Source: Streptomyces sp. NBC_00094
GTDB taxonomy: Bacteria > Actinomycetota > Actinomycetes > Streptomycetales > Streptomycetaceae
Length of the DNA stretch: 64,000 nt
Assembly: GCF_026343125.1 (NCBI RefSeq)
Contig: NZ_JAPEMB010000001.1
Coordinates: forward strand, 7,631,501 to 7,695,500
Reading direction: 5' to 3'
The translations under genes and the position numbers were made by a program. Positions 48,814-57,389 of the stretch are shown here, one piece after another. The notes under the pieces are model-generated. The model worked only from the letters and a program-made list of their open reading frames with translations. It was not told the DNA's origin and made no database searches. Within the stretch, counting starts at the first letter, position 1. Every line of letters begins with the position of its first letter.

Positions 48814-49755
48814 ATGACGAACGACAACGTGATGACACCTGCGGCCGGGTCCAGGCCCGTGCCCGTGGCCGTGAGTGCCGTGGGCGCCGCCGCTACCCTC
48901 GTGGCCTGTACCGTCCAGCCCTACCTGCCCGGCGGGCGGGACTACCTCAGTTCCCTGGGCATCGTCCCGGACTGGGCGCCCTGGGCCGCGGGCGTCCTGG
49001 GACTCGGCGTGGCGCTCGCCATCGCGCGTGGGGTGGCGCGGCGGCCCGTGGTGACGGTGGGCTGGATGGCGTCCGTGCTGCTGCTGTGGGCTGCGGTCGG
49101 TGTCGTCTTCGACGCCTTCCGTGCCTTCTTCTGGGTCACCGGTATCCCCGCCGGTGACTTCGCGCAGGTCGACTGGCCCGGGTTCCTGACACGAGCGGTG
49201 GCGTTCGTCGCGGCCGTGGCGCTGGCAAGGGTCGTACTGGCGTACCAGCGAGTGACGGGCGCCGGTTGCGACAGGTGCGGCCGCACGGCAGGCGCGGTGG
49301 CGTGGCAGGCGGTCTGGCCGGGATACGCGGCCTGCGCGGCGGCGTGCGTGTATCCGGCGGTGAAGCTCTACTGGTGGCTGGGCGGTGAGTTCGGCCGTTC
49401 CGCGGACTTCAAGGAGACCGGCGCCCCGGTCATGTCGGCGCTTCTCCTGGCCGGGAGCGTGCTGCTCGCTCTGGCGCTGGTACGGCCGTGGGGCCGCAGG
49501 CTCCCTCGGTGGATGCCGCTGCTCGCCGGATGGACCCTGGCCTCCGCGCACATCCTGCAGGGTCTGATCCCGGTCTTCGCCGGCGTCAACCGCATGCTCG
49601 GCGGACCCGAGCTGCCGTTCGGGTCCGAGGGCGACGACTTCCTCGTCATCATGGCCGTGTACGGCAGCTGGTCACTGTTCGGCCTCTCACTCGCCGGGGC
49701 CGTCCTCTCGTACGGGCGCCGCACCAGGACGGAGTGCACGCAGTGCGGCTACTGA
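48814..49755 (+). CDS. Polytopic membrane protein with two CxxC motifs
   Basis: A 313-residue protein with about eight predicted helices and no family I can name. Two CxxC motifs are notable: GCDRCGRTAG in a loop near residue 151 and CTQCGY as the very C terminus. They could bind a metal or form a thiol pair. ATG 48814 follows the divergent region. Its last 13 bases overlap the start of the histidine kinase gene, so it is co-translated with the two-component system and may be its sensor partner or target. That role is inference. Confidence 0.75.
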   Translation: MTNDNVMTPAAGSRPVPVAVSAVGAAATLVACTVQPYLPGGRDYLSSLGIVPDWAPWAAGVLGLGVALAIARGVARRPVVTVGWMASVLLLWAAVGVVFDAFRAFFWVTGIPAGDFAQVDWPGFLTRAVAFVAAVALARVVLAYQRVTGAGCDRCGRTAGAVAWQAVWPGYAACAAACVYPAVKLYWWLGGEFGRSADFKETGAPVMSALLLAGSVLLALALVRPWGRRLPRWMPLLAGWTLASAHILQGLIPVFAGVNRMLGGPELPFGSEGDDFLVIMAVYGSWSLFGLSLAGAVLSYGRRTRTECTQCGY

Positions 49756-50942
49756 CACCACGTCCCGCTCCGAGGGACATCCTGCTCGCGGCCGCCGTCG
49801 CCGTGCCGGTCGGCGCCTGGTCCCTGACACTGCTGTGGCTGGCGGTACCGAGGAGCCGACTGCTGCCGCTCGCTATCGCGGTACTCGTCGGACATGGCGC
49901 CCTGGCCTGGCGACGCGTCGCGCCGACGCTGTCGTTCGCCGTGGTCACCGCGGCGGGAACCGCGCAACTCGCCGGAGCCGGAGGGCTGCCGCTGCTGCCC
50001 TCACTGCTGGTCTTCCCGATCGCGCTGTACGCCTACGCGGTCCATGGGGGAGACCGGTCCCGGCTCGTCGCCCTGGCCGTCGGCGCGATGGCAGCCGTCA
50101 CGGCCGCGGTCTGGGCCGCCGCCGCAGGACCCGGACGGATGCCGGTCCCGGCGGCGTACTTGGGCGGCCTGCTCCTGGCCGTGGTAGCGGTCGCGGTCAG
50201 TCTCGGCGCGTACCGCCGTATGCAACTGGCCTACACCGAAGAGTTGTTGGCCCGCGCCGCACGTGCCGAGGCCGACCGCGAGGAACGGGCCCGCAACGCC
50301 GTGCTGAGCGAACGGGCGCGTGTCTCACGGGAGATGCACGACGTCATCGCCCACTCCCTGTCGGTGATCGTCAGCCAGGCCCAGGGAGGCCGCTACGCGG
50401 CGCGCACGAGGCCCGAGCGCGCCGCCGAGGTGCTCGGGCGGATCGAGGAGACCGGACGGCAGGCACTGACCGACATGCGCGGGTTGCTCGGGGTCCTGCG
50501 CTCCGGCACTCCCGAGGCCACGGAGGGCTGGGATCCACAACCCGGGCTCGCGGAAGTGCCGATGCTGCTGGACCGGGTCAGAGCCGCCGGGCTGACGGTG
50601 GATCACACGGTGAGCGGGGAGCCGTACCCGATGAGCGCTGCGGCCGGGCTGGTCGTGCACCGCGTGGTGCAGGAGGCTCTGACGAACACCTTGAAGCATG
50701 CGGGGCGCGACGCCCGGGCCCGGATACGGTTCGACTGGTCGGGCGGGGCGCTCGTGGTCGAGGTCAGCGACAACGGACACGGGCCGGGCGTGAGCGACGG
50801 GGCGGGGCAGGGGCTGATCGGGATGCGCGAGCGGCTGGCGGTGGTCGGTGGCACGGTGCACACCGGTCCTGCGGGCGAGGACGGCCGCGGCTTTCTGGTT
50901 CGGGCACGGCTGCCGCGGCAAGGGGGAGGGGAGACGCGATGA
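49743..50942 (+). CDS. Two-component sensor histidine kinase (NarL/HisKA_3 type)
   Basis: A 399-residue sensor kinase. Five hydrophobic helices (about 10-160) with almost no extracytoplasmic domain form the input. The dimerisation domain has the phospho-accepting His199 in SREMHDVIAHSLSVIV, the DesK/NarL class. The ATPase domain shows QEALTNTLKHA, VSDNGHGPG and GQGLIGMRERL. The start is GTG 49743 inside the upstream gene. The stop overlaps the response regulator start (ATGA at 50939-50942). The short membrane input suggests sensing of the envelope or of the neighbouring membrane protein. It faces the NRPS genes but control of them is unproven. Confidence 0.93.
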   Translation: MRLLTPRPAPRDILLAAAVAVPVGAWSLTLLWLAVPRSRLLPLAIAVLVGHGALAWRRVAPTLSFAVVTAAGTAQLAGAGGLPLLPSLLVFPIALYAYAVHGGDRSRLVALAVGAMAAVTAAVWAAAAGPGRMPVPAAYLGGLLLAVVAVAVSLGAYRRMQLAYTEELLARAARAEADREERARNAVLSERARVSREMHDVIAHSLSVIVSQAQGGRYAARTRPERAAEVLGRIEETGRQALTDMRGLLGVLRSGTPEATEGWDPQPGLAEVPMLLDRVRAAGLTVDHTVSGEPYPMSAAAGLVVHRVVQEALTNTLKHAGRDARARIRFDWSGGALVVEVSDNGHGPGVSDGAGQGLIGMRERLAVVGGTVHTGPAGEDGRGFLVRARLPRQGGGETR

Positions 50943-51598
50943 CGATCCGGGTGGTCTTCGTGGACGACCAGGTGATGGTGCGGGACGGCTTCGTCATGGT
51001 GGTCGAGTCGCAGGACGACATGGAAGTCGTCGGCGAGGCGGGTGACGGCGTCGAGGCGCTGGATCTGCTCGCCGGCCGCCGTGCCGACATCGTTCTGATG
51101 GACGTCCGCATGCCCCGACTCGACGGGGTGGAGGCGACCCGAAGGCTGTTGGCCCGCCCTGACGCGCCGAAGGTGATCGTCCTGACCACCTTCGACCTCG
51201 ACGAGCACGCCTTCGCCGCACTCCAGGCCGGGGCGAGTGGCTTTCTGGTGAAGGACGCGCCGGCCGAGGACCTGCTCGCGGCGATCCGTACCGTGCACCG
51301 CGGCGATGCGGTGATCGCCCCCTCCACCACGCGCCGCCTGCTCGACCACGTGGCCGCTGACCTCCCGGTAGGACACGGTGCGGGGGACCCGGTCGCGTCG
51401 CTCACGGACCGGGAGCGCGATGTGCTGCTGCTGATCGCGCGCGGCGCCTCCAACGCGACGATCGCTCGTCACCTGTTTCTCTCCGAGGGAACGGTGAAGA
51501 CCCACGTCGGACGCATCCTGGCCAAGCTGGGGCTGCGCGACCGGGTACAGGCGGTGATCTACGCATACGAGCACCGCTTGATCCGGATCGGTTCCTGA
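50939..51598 (+). CDS. Two-component response regulator, NarL/LuxR type
   Basis: A 219-residue DNA-binding response regulator. The receiver has the acidic pair in VVFVDDQVMVRDG, the phosphorylated Asp55 in IVLMDVRMPRLDG, the Thr of VLTTFD and the Lys of GFLVKDAP. The C-terminal LuxR helix-turn-helix (about 150-210) reads LTDRERDVLLLIARGASN, then LFLSEGTVKTHVGRILAKLGLRDR. It overlaps the kinase gene by four bases and is certainly its partner. Confidence 0.95.
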   Translation: MTIRVVFVDDQVMVRDGFVMVVESQDDMEVVGEAGDGVEALDLLAGRRADIVLMDVRMPRLDGVEATRRLLARPDAPKVIVLTTFDLDEHAFAALQAGASGFLVKDAPAEDLLAAIRTVHRGDAVIAPSTTRRLLDHVAADLPVGHGAGDPVASLTDRERDVLLLIARGASNATIARHLFLSEGTVKTHVGRILAKLGLRDRVQAVIYAYEHRLIRIGS

Positions 51599-51809
51599 CT
51601 GCGGAAACCGGGCTCCCGGGGCGGGTACTCCGCATGGACGACGGTGCGAGGATGTCGCGCAGAGCCCGGAGGTCAGGAACCCGGCGGCCGCCCCGCGACC
51701 AGTTCCGCCGCCGGCTCCGGCGGCAACGGCCGGGAGCGCCCCAATCGGCCGGGAAGAGGTGCATGCTGGGCATGAGCGGGGGTCGAGTTCGCGTCTGGAG
51801 GCCGAAAGA

Positions 51810-53636
51810 GTGAACGGTGGTAAGGGGAGACGGCGCCTTGCAGGCCGTGCCTCGGCCGGGAAGAGTACCGCGGCGCACCGCTCGGCCGGTGCCCGCAGGC
51901 GGCTCGGCCGGAGCGGCGGCGAGGTCCCCCTCGACCGGCTCACCACGCGCGGTCGGCTCGCCTGGCTGAACTCCGCCGGCTCCAGGATCGGCACCACCCT
52001 CGACCTGGAGCGCACCGCTCAGGAGCTGGCCGAGTTCACCGTGCCCGGCTTCGCGGACGGCGCCGCCGTCGATATCCTGGAGAGTGTCCTGCGGGGCGAG
52101 GAGGGCTCACGGTGGACGGGCACCGGCGTCCCGCTCATGCGGGCCACCGCGCTGTGCGCCGTCGAGGCGCTGTCCTCCCTGGAGCCCACTCCGGTGGGTG
52201 AGACCTTCGCCCGCCCCGAAGAGGCGCACGAGACGCTGCTCCACCGTTACTGTCTGCGACAGGGCAGACCGGTGCTGGTGAGCCGCATGAGGCACGACGA
52301 CTTCATCAAGGTCGCGCCGACGGAGAGCGCCGCGGCGAAGATGCGGGCCGCCGGAGTGCACAGCTATCTCGCGGTGCCGCTGATCGCCCGCGGGCTGCTG
52401 CTCGGCAGCGCGGACTTCGTCCGAGCCCCCGGAACACCACCCTTCTCCTCCACCGACCTCGCACTCGCGGAACACCTGGCCTCCCAGGCCGCCGTCTACA
52501 TCGACAACGCCCGGCTGTACGGGCGCGAGCGCGAGCACGTCGTCTCGTTGCAGCGGACTCTCCTGCCGCGTGCGACCCCGGTGACGCCCGGGCTGCGTGT
52601 AGGGGCCGAGTACGCGCCCTCGACGGCCCACCACGGCGTGGGCGGGGACTGGTACGACGTCATGGCCCTGCCCGGCGGACGTACGGCCCTCATGGTGGGC
52701 GACGTCATGGGCCACGGGCTGCCCGCGGCCGCCACCATGGGACGTCTGAGGACGGTCGCCCGCACCCTGATGACCCTGGACATGGCCCCGGAGCGCGTCC
52801 TGGCCCGGCTCGACCTCGCCACGCGCGACCTGGAGGACGAACAGGTCGCCACCTTCCTCTGCGCCGTGTTCGACCCGGCCGACTCGACCTACACACTGGC
52901 CAGCGCCGGGCACCTGCCGCCGCTGCTCCTCGACGGACACGGTTCTGCCGAGTTCGCGGACGTACCCGTCGGAGCGCCGCTCGGCGTGGGAGTGATTCCG
53001 TACGACCCGATCCGTCTGAGAGTCCCGGCGGGCGGCAATCTGGTCCTGTACACGGACGGTCTCGTCAAGTCCCGGCACGAGGACCTGGACCACCAGTTGG
53101 AATGTCTGCGCTCGGCGGCGCGCGGCCTGGCACCGGAGGCTCTCGAAAGCGGCGGCCTGATCGAGTGCGCCCCCGCCGGCGACGCTCGTTTCGACGAGGC
53201 CGTGCTCCTCGTCGCGACGACCGACTCGACCGCCTCGGGCGCCTCGGCGGCCTCGGGCGGCCCGGCCGACCTGCGTGAGTGGCAGTTGCCGCAGGAAGGC
53301 CGCGCGGCGTCCGTCGCCCGGGGCCTGGTCACCGACCAGCTCGCCGCGTGGGATCTGACGGAGCTCGCCGACGTATGCGAACTCGTCGTCTCGGAGCTCG
53401 TGGGCAACGCCCTGCGATACGGCAACGGCCCCGGCCGACTCCGGCTGCTGCGCGGCGAGCGCCTCGTCGTGGAGGTCTCGGACACGGGCCCCGACCTGCC
53501 GCAGATCCAGCACGCGGACCTCAGCGACGAGGGCGGCCGGGGCCTCCAGCTCATCAACATGCTGTGCCGCCGATGGGGCTCCTGCCGCACCGTGAGCGGC
53601 AAGGTGGTCTGGGCGGAACAGAACCTGCCCTCCTGA
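51810..53636 (+). CDS. GAF-SpoIIE phosphatase-HATPase regulator
   Basis: A 608-residue cytoplasmic regulator of the Rsb partner-switching type. A GAF-like sensor (about 55-255) precedes the PP2C/SpoIIE domain (about 265-480, with GGDWYDVMALPGGRTALMVGDVMGHG and YTDGLVKSR). A C-terminal HATPase_c domain follows (510-605: LVVSELVGNALRYG, VSDTGPDLP, EGGRGLQLI). The phosphatase would dephosphorylate an anti-sigma-factor antagonist, while the kinase-like domain would phosphorylate it or sequester a sigma factor. GTG 51810 with GGAGG eight bases before is preferred to the upstream ATG. The input to the GAF domain is unknown. Confidence 0.93.
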   Translation: MNGGKGRRRLAGRASAGKSTAAHRSAGARRRLGRSGGEVPLDRLTTRGRLAWLNSAGSRIGTTLDLERTAQELAEFTVPGFADGAAVDILESVLRGEEGSRWTGTGVPLMRATALCAVEALSSLEPTPVGETFARPEEAHETLLHRYCLRQGRPVLVSRMRHDDFIKVAPTESAAAKMRAAGVHSYLAVPLIARGLLLGSADFVRAPGTPPFSSTDLALAEHLASQAAVYIDNARLYGREREHVVSLQRTLLPRATPVTPGLRVGAEYAPSTAHHGVGGDWYDVMALPGGRTALMVGDVMGHGLPAAATMGRLRTVARTLMTLDMAPERVLARLDLATRDLEDEQVATFLCAVFDPADSTYTLASAGHLPPLLLDGHGSAEFADVPVGAPLGVGVIPYDPIRLRVPAGGNLVLYTDGLVKSRHEDLDHQLECLRSAARGLAPEALESGGLIECAPAGDARFDEAVLLVATTDSTASGASAASGGPADLREWQLPQEGRAASVARGLVTDQLAAWDLTELADVCELVVSELVGNALRYGNGPGRLRLLRGERLVVEVSDTGPDLPQIQHADLSDEGGRGLQLINMLCRRWGSCRTVSGKVVWAEQNLPS

Positions 53637-53712
53637 GAGCGGTACGCACGCACCGCACCGTCCGGCGGCCACACGCAGGTCCGGCCGCACAGGGCTCCTC
53701 CGGAACCCACCG

Positions 53713-54054
53713 TCACCGAGGCGGCTGCACCCTCGCGGGACCGCCGAGCGAGACATCCGAATCCGCAGGCAGTCCCTTGGAACCCGCCCCGCGCCCCGCG
53801 GCCGCCATGTGCAGCGCCCGCAGGGCGACCAGAAGCACGCCGATGTCGTCCAGGTAGACCGGGTCCGGGATCAGGTCGATCGGCGAGACCGTGTAGAAGA
53901 CCGCCGCCCAGAACAGGGCCTTGGACTGCAGCGGGACGCCGGCGTCCATGAGCAGCCTGCGGGCCCGGAAGACGCGCACGAGGAGAACAGCCGCGAATCC
54001 CGCCACCACGAGCAGGAGAACCACGACCACGATCAGCCAGAGGGCACTGTCCAC
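53713..54054 (-). CDS. DUF1232 (YkvA-like) membrane protein
   Basis: A 113-residue protein. An N-terminal helix (5-28) is followed by the DUF1232 core: SKALFWAAVFYTVSPIDLIPDPVYLDDIGVLLVALRAL, in which SPIDLIPD is the family signature. The family is widespread and of unknown function. The C-terminal tail is polar. The start is GTG 54054 with GGAGAG seven bases before. It is convergent with the SpoIIE-type gene. Confidence 0.9.
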   Translation of the reverse strand: MDSALWLIVVVVLLLVVAGFAAVLLVRVFRARRLLMDAGVPLQSKALFWAAVFYTVSPIDLIPDPVYLDDIGVLLVALRALHMAAAGRGAGSKGLPADSDVSLGGPARVQPPR

Positions 54055-54226
54055 GATGCTCTCCTACCCCGTGAGATCCCGATTGCGCCGGTCGTCGCGG
54101 CGATGACGACAAGCGTACGACGGAAGCCGGGACCTACGACGTGAACGCCGCCCCGCAAGCGGTGCGCCCGGCTGGACGTGCGGGACGGTGGCCTCGGGCG
54201 GCGCCGGTCGGCACGGATGCGGCGGA

Positions 54227-54269
54227 CCGTGGTCCCGGTCCGCCGACCGTCGGCCGACCGGGACCACGG
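54227..54269 (-). terminator. Terminator of katG
   Basis: A perfect 14-base stem (ccgtggtcccggtc and complement) with a 15-base loop ends two bases after the katG stop on the minus strand. Confidence 0.85.
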
Positions 54270-54271
54270 GC

Positions 54272-56461
54272 TCAGGCGAGGTCGAACCGGTCGAGGTTCA
54301 TCACCTTGTCCCACGCCGCCACGAAATCACGCACGAACTTCTCTCCCGCGTCCTCGGACGCGTAGACCTCCGAGACCGCCCGGAGCTGGGAGTGCGAACC
54401 GAAGACGAGGTCCACGGCGGTGGCCGTCCACTTGGTCTTTCCCGTGGCGCGGTCCCGGCCCTCGAACACGTTCTCCGCCGAGGTCGACGGCTTCCACTCC
54501 GTACCCATGTCGAGCAGGTTGGCGAAGAAGTCGTTGGTCAACGTCTCCGGCCGGTCGGTGAGGACGCCGTGGGGGGATCGCCCGAAGCCGGTGTTCAGTG
54601 CCCGCATGCCGCCGGTCAGAACCGTCATCTCGGGAGCGGTCAGTGTCAACAGGTTGGCGCGGTCCAGGAGGAGGGTCTCCGGCGACAGCTTCTCGCCCGC
54701 CCGGAGATAGTTGCGGAACCCGTCAGCCCTGGGTTCGAGCACGGCGAACGACTCCACGTCCGTCTGCTCCTGCGAGGCGTCCGTGCGCCCAGGTGTGAAC
54801 GGGACCGTCACGTCGTGCCCGGCGTTCTTCGCGGCTTGCTCCACGGCCGCGCACCCGCCCAGGACGATCAGGTCGGCGAGCGAGATCTTCGTTCCGCCGG
54901 AGTGCGAGCCGTTGAAGTCCTGCTGGAGCTGCTCGAGGGTCTGCACCGTCTCGGCCACCTCCGGCAGGGCATTGACCTCCCAGTCCTTCTGCGGCGCGAG
55001 GCGAATCCGCGCCCCGTTGGCCCCGCCGCGCATGTCGGTGCCGCGGAAGCTCGCCGCCGACGCCCAGGCGGTGGCGACCAGTTGGGAGACCGACAGTCCC
55101 GAGGCGAGGATCCTCGCCTTGAGGGCGGCGATGTCCTCGTCCCCGACCAGCCGGTGATCGACCTGGGGTACGGGGTCCTGCCACAGCTGCGGCTCGGGGA
55201 TCCACGGACCGAGGTAGCGCGAGAGGGGGCCCATGTCACGGTGCAACAGCTTGTACCACGCCTTGCCGAACGCGTCCGCGAGCTTGTCCGGGTTCTCGTG
55301 GAAGCTCTTCGCGATCGGTGCGTAGATCGGATCCAGCTTCAACGAGAGGTCCGTCGTCAGCATCATGGGAGCGTGCCTCTTCGACGGATCGTGAGCATCG
55401 GGCACGGTGCCCTGCGCCGAGGGATCCTTGGGAGTCCACTGCTTCGCACCGGCCGGGCTCGTCGTCAGCTCCCAGTCGTACCGGAACAGGTTGTCCAGGT
55501 ACCCGTTGTCCCACGTCGTCGGCGCGGAGGTCCAGGCGCCCTCGAGCCCGCTGGTGAGCGTGTCCGCGCCCTTGCCGCTGCCGTACGTGTTCTTCCAGCC
55601 GAGGCCCTGCTGCTCGATGGGGCAGGCCTCGGGTTCCGGACCGATGTACTCGGGGTCGACGGCGCCATGGCATTTGCCGAACGTGTGGCCGCCGACGATG
55701 AGCGCGACCGTCTCCTCGTCGTTCATCGCCATGCGCGCGAACGTCTCGCGAATGTCCTTGGCGGCCGCGATCGGATCAGGGCTGCCGTTGGGCCCCTCAG
55801 GATTGACGTAGATCAGTCCCATCTGTACGGCGCCGAAAGGACCGGTGAGTTCCCTGTCGCCGCTGTAGCGCTCGTCTCCGAGCCAGGTGTCCTCGGGCCC
55901 CCAGAAGATCTCCTCTGGATCCCAGATGTCCTCTCGCCCGAATCCGAAACCGAACGTCTTGAACCCCATGGATTCCATGGCGCAGTTACCGGCGAAAACC
56001 AGAAGATCAGCCCAGGAGATCTTCCGGCCGTATTTCTGCTTGACCGGCCAGAGGAGGCGACGCGCCTTGTCGAGGCTCGCGTTGTCCGGCCAACTGTTGA
56101 GGGGAGCGAAACGCTGGGCGCCGGTGCCGCCACCGCCTCGGCCGTCGGCGATGCGGTACGTCCCGGCGGCATGCCAGCTCATGCGGATGAAGAGCGGCCC
56201 GTAGTGTCCGTAGTCGGCCGGCCACCACTCCTGCGACGCCGTCATCACCTCGATGACGTCGCGCTTCAGCGCGTCGACGTCGAGGGTCGCGAACGCCTTC
56301 GCGTAGTCGAAGCCCTCGTCCATCGGATTGGCCTGGGGCGCGTGCTGGTGGAGTACCTGAAGGTCCAGCTGGTCGGGCCACCAGTCCCGGTTCGTTCTGG
56401 GCCGGGTCGGCGTGGGAGTGGGTGCGGGGATTACCGGGTTCTCGCTTTCGCTGCCGGACAC
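54272..56461 (-). CDS. katG: Catalase-peroxidase KatG
   Basis: A 729-residue bifunctional haem enzyme that removes hydrogen peroxide. The N-terminal active domain has the distal triad Arg93, Trp96 and His97 in FIRMSWHAAGTYR. The Tyr of the Met-Tyr-Trp adduct is in GLIYVNPEG, and the proximal haem-ligand His in IVGGHTFGKCHGA. The C-terminal domain is the usual degenerate copy. GTG 56461 (VSGSESENP) is chosen for AAGGACGAAC upstream; a longer frame exists but lacks a site. It is divergent from a Fur-family gene across 296 bases, the standard actinomycete peroxide-response arrangement. Confidence 0.96.
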   Translation of the reverse strand: MSGSESENPVIPAPTPTPTRPRTNRDWWPDQLDLQVLHQHAPQANPMDEGFDYAKAFATLDVDALKRDVIEVMTASQEWWPADYGHYGPLFIRMSWHAAGTYRIADGRGGGGTGAQRFAPLNSWPDNASLDKARRLLWPVKQKYGRKISWADLLVFAGNCAMESMGFKTFGFGFGREDIWDPEEIFWGPEDTWLGDERYSGDRELTGPFGAVQMGLIYVNPEGPNGSPDPIAAAKDIRETFARMAMNDEETVALIVGGHTFGKCHGAVDPEYIGPEPEACPIEQQGLGWKNTYGSGKGADTLTSGLEGAWTSAPTTWDNGYLDNLFRYDWELTTSPAGAKQWTPKDPSAQGTVPDAHDPSKRHAPMMLTTDLSLKLDPIYAPIAKSFHENPDKLADAFGKAWYKLLHRDMGPLSRYLGPWIPEPQLWQDPVPQVDHRLVGDEDIAALKARILASGLSVSQLVATAWASAASFRGTDMRGGANGARIRLAPQKDWEVNALPEVAETVQTLEQLQQDFNGSHSGGTKISLADLIVLGGCAAVEQAAKNAGHDVTVPFTPGRTDASQEQTDVESFAVLEPRADGFRNYLRAGEKLSPETLLLDRANLLTLTAPEMTVLTGGMRALNTGFGRSPHGVLTDRPETLTNDFFANLLDMGTEWKPSTSAENVFEGRDRATGKTKWTATAVDLVFGSHSQLRAVSEVYASEDAGEKFVRDFVAAWDKVMNLDRFDLA

Positions 56462-56757
56462 GTTCGTCCTTCTTTCTGTCTCGGTGTTCGCGTCTGCCGT
56501 CTGTTTGCTCTGGATGTCGTACGTACTTCTCCGGTGCCGAGCGTCACGATTCGCGTCAGTCCATGCCATGACGCCCGTCGGCGTCCGTATGGTCGCGCAC
56601 CGTGGACCGCACGGGCAGGGGAACACGCAGAGCGCCTCCGCATAACAAAGTAGAAATCCGGCGGATCCGGAGAATCGCTCTCTCCGCCTCCCTTCGGAAA
56701 TCGGGCGGCTACCGGTAAACTCCCGTCACCCCGCCGAGTCTGAACAGGTGACCCCAC
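56462..56757. promoter_or_regulatory. katG-fur divergent regulatory region
   Basis: 296 bases between divergent starts. An A/T-rich island at 56643-56658 (cataacaaagtagaaat) stands out in this GC-rich context and is the best candidate for a Fur-family operator; I cannot match it to a known box with confidence. For fur, TTCGGA (56693-56698) and TAAACT (56716-56721) are 17 bases apart. Confidence 0.45.
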
Positions 56758-57186
56758 ATGAGCGACCTGCTGGAGCGAATGCGAGGGCGCGGCTGGCGGA
56801 TGACGTCCCAGCGGCGTGTCGTCGCCGAGGTCCTCGAAGGCGAGCACGTACACCTCACGGCAGACGAGGTGCACGCCCGTGCCGCGCAGCGGCTGCCCGA
56901 GATCTCCCGAGCGGCCGTCTACAACATCCTGGGCGAACTGGTCCTGCTCGGTGAGGTGGTGGAAGTCTCCGCCCAGGGCCGCGCGAAACGCTACGACCCC
57001 AACGCGCACCGCCCGCACCAGCACCTGGTGTGCTCCGGCTGCGGCACCATCCGTGACGTCCACCCGACCGGCGATCCACTGACCGGCCTCCCCGAGGAGG
57101 AGCGCTTCGGCTTCACGGTGTCCGAGGTCGAGGTCACCTATCGCGGGCTGTGCCCCCGGTGTGTGTCCGGTCTGCCGCCCGTGTGA
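56758..57186 (+). CDS. Fur family peroxide/metal-responsive repressor
   Basis: A 142-residue Fur-family regulator, probably the CatR/FurA type that represses the adjoining catalase-peroxidase gene until oxidised. The winged helix (10-80) contains TSQRRVVAEVLEGEHVHLTADEVHARAA and ISRAAVYNILGELVLLGEV. The dimerisation domain has HRPHQHLVCSGCGTIRDV (metal-binding His and first CxxC) and a second CxxC in CPRC near the end, the structural zinc site. Its position, divergent from katG, gives the functional inference. Confidence 0.93.
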   Translation: MSDLLERMRGRGWRMTSQRRVVAEVLEGEHVHLTADEVHARAAQRLPEISRAAVYNILGELVLLGEVVEVSAQGRAKRYDPNAHRPHQHLVCSGCGTIRDVHPTGDPLTGLPEEERFGFTVSEVEVTYRGLCPRCVSGLPPV

Positions 57187-57389
57187 GGCGCTGTGCGCCC
57201 GGTCTCCCGCCCGTGTGAGCCGCTCCGGTCCGCTACCGCGCGCACACCGCCCGACAGCGTGAGCCGTAAACCGCCCTGGAGTGGGAGGCTGAAAGGTGAG
57301 GGCCCGTGTCGACGAGACCCGGGAGATCCGAAGGGGCGACGCCCCGTCTGCTGCGGCCGGCGGGAGGAGCACCTTGGAGGGCCGAGGAC

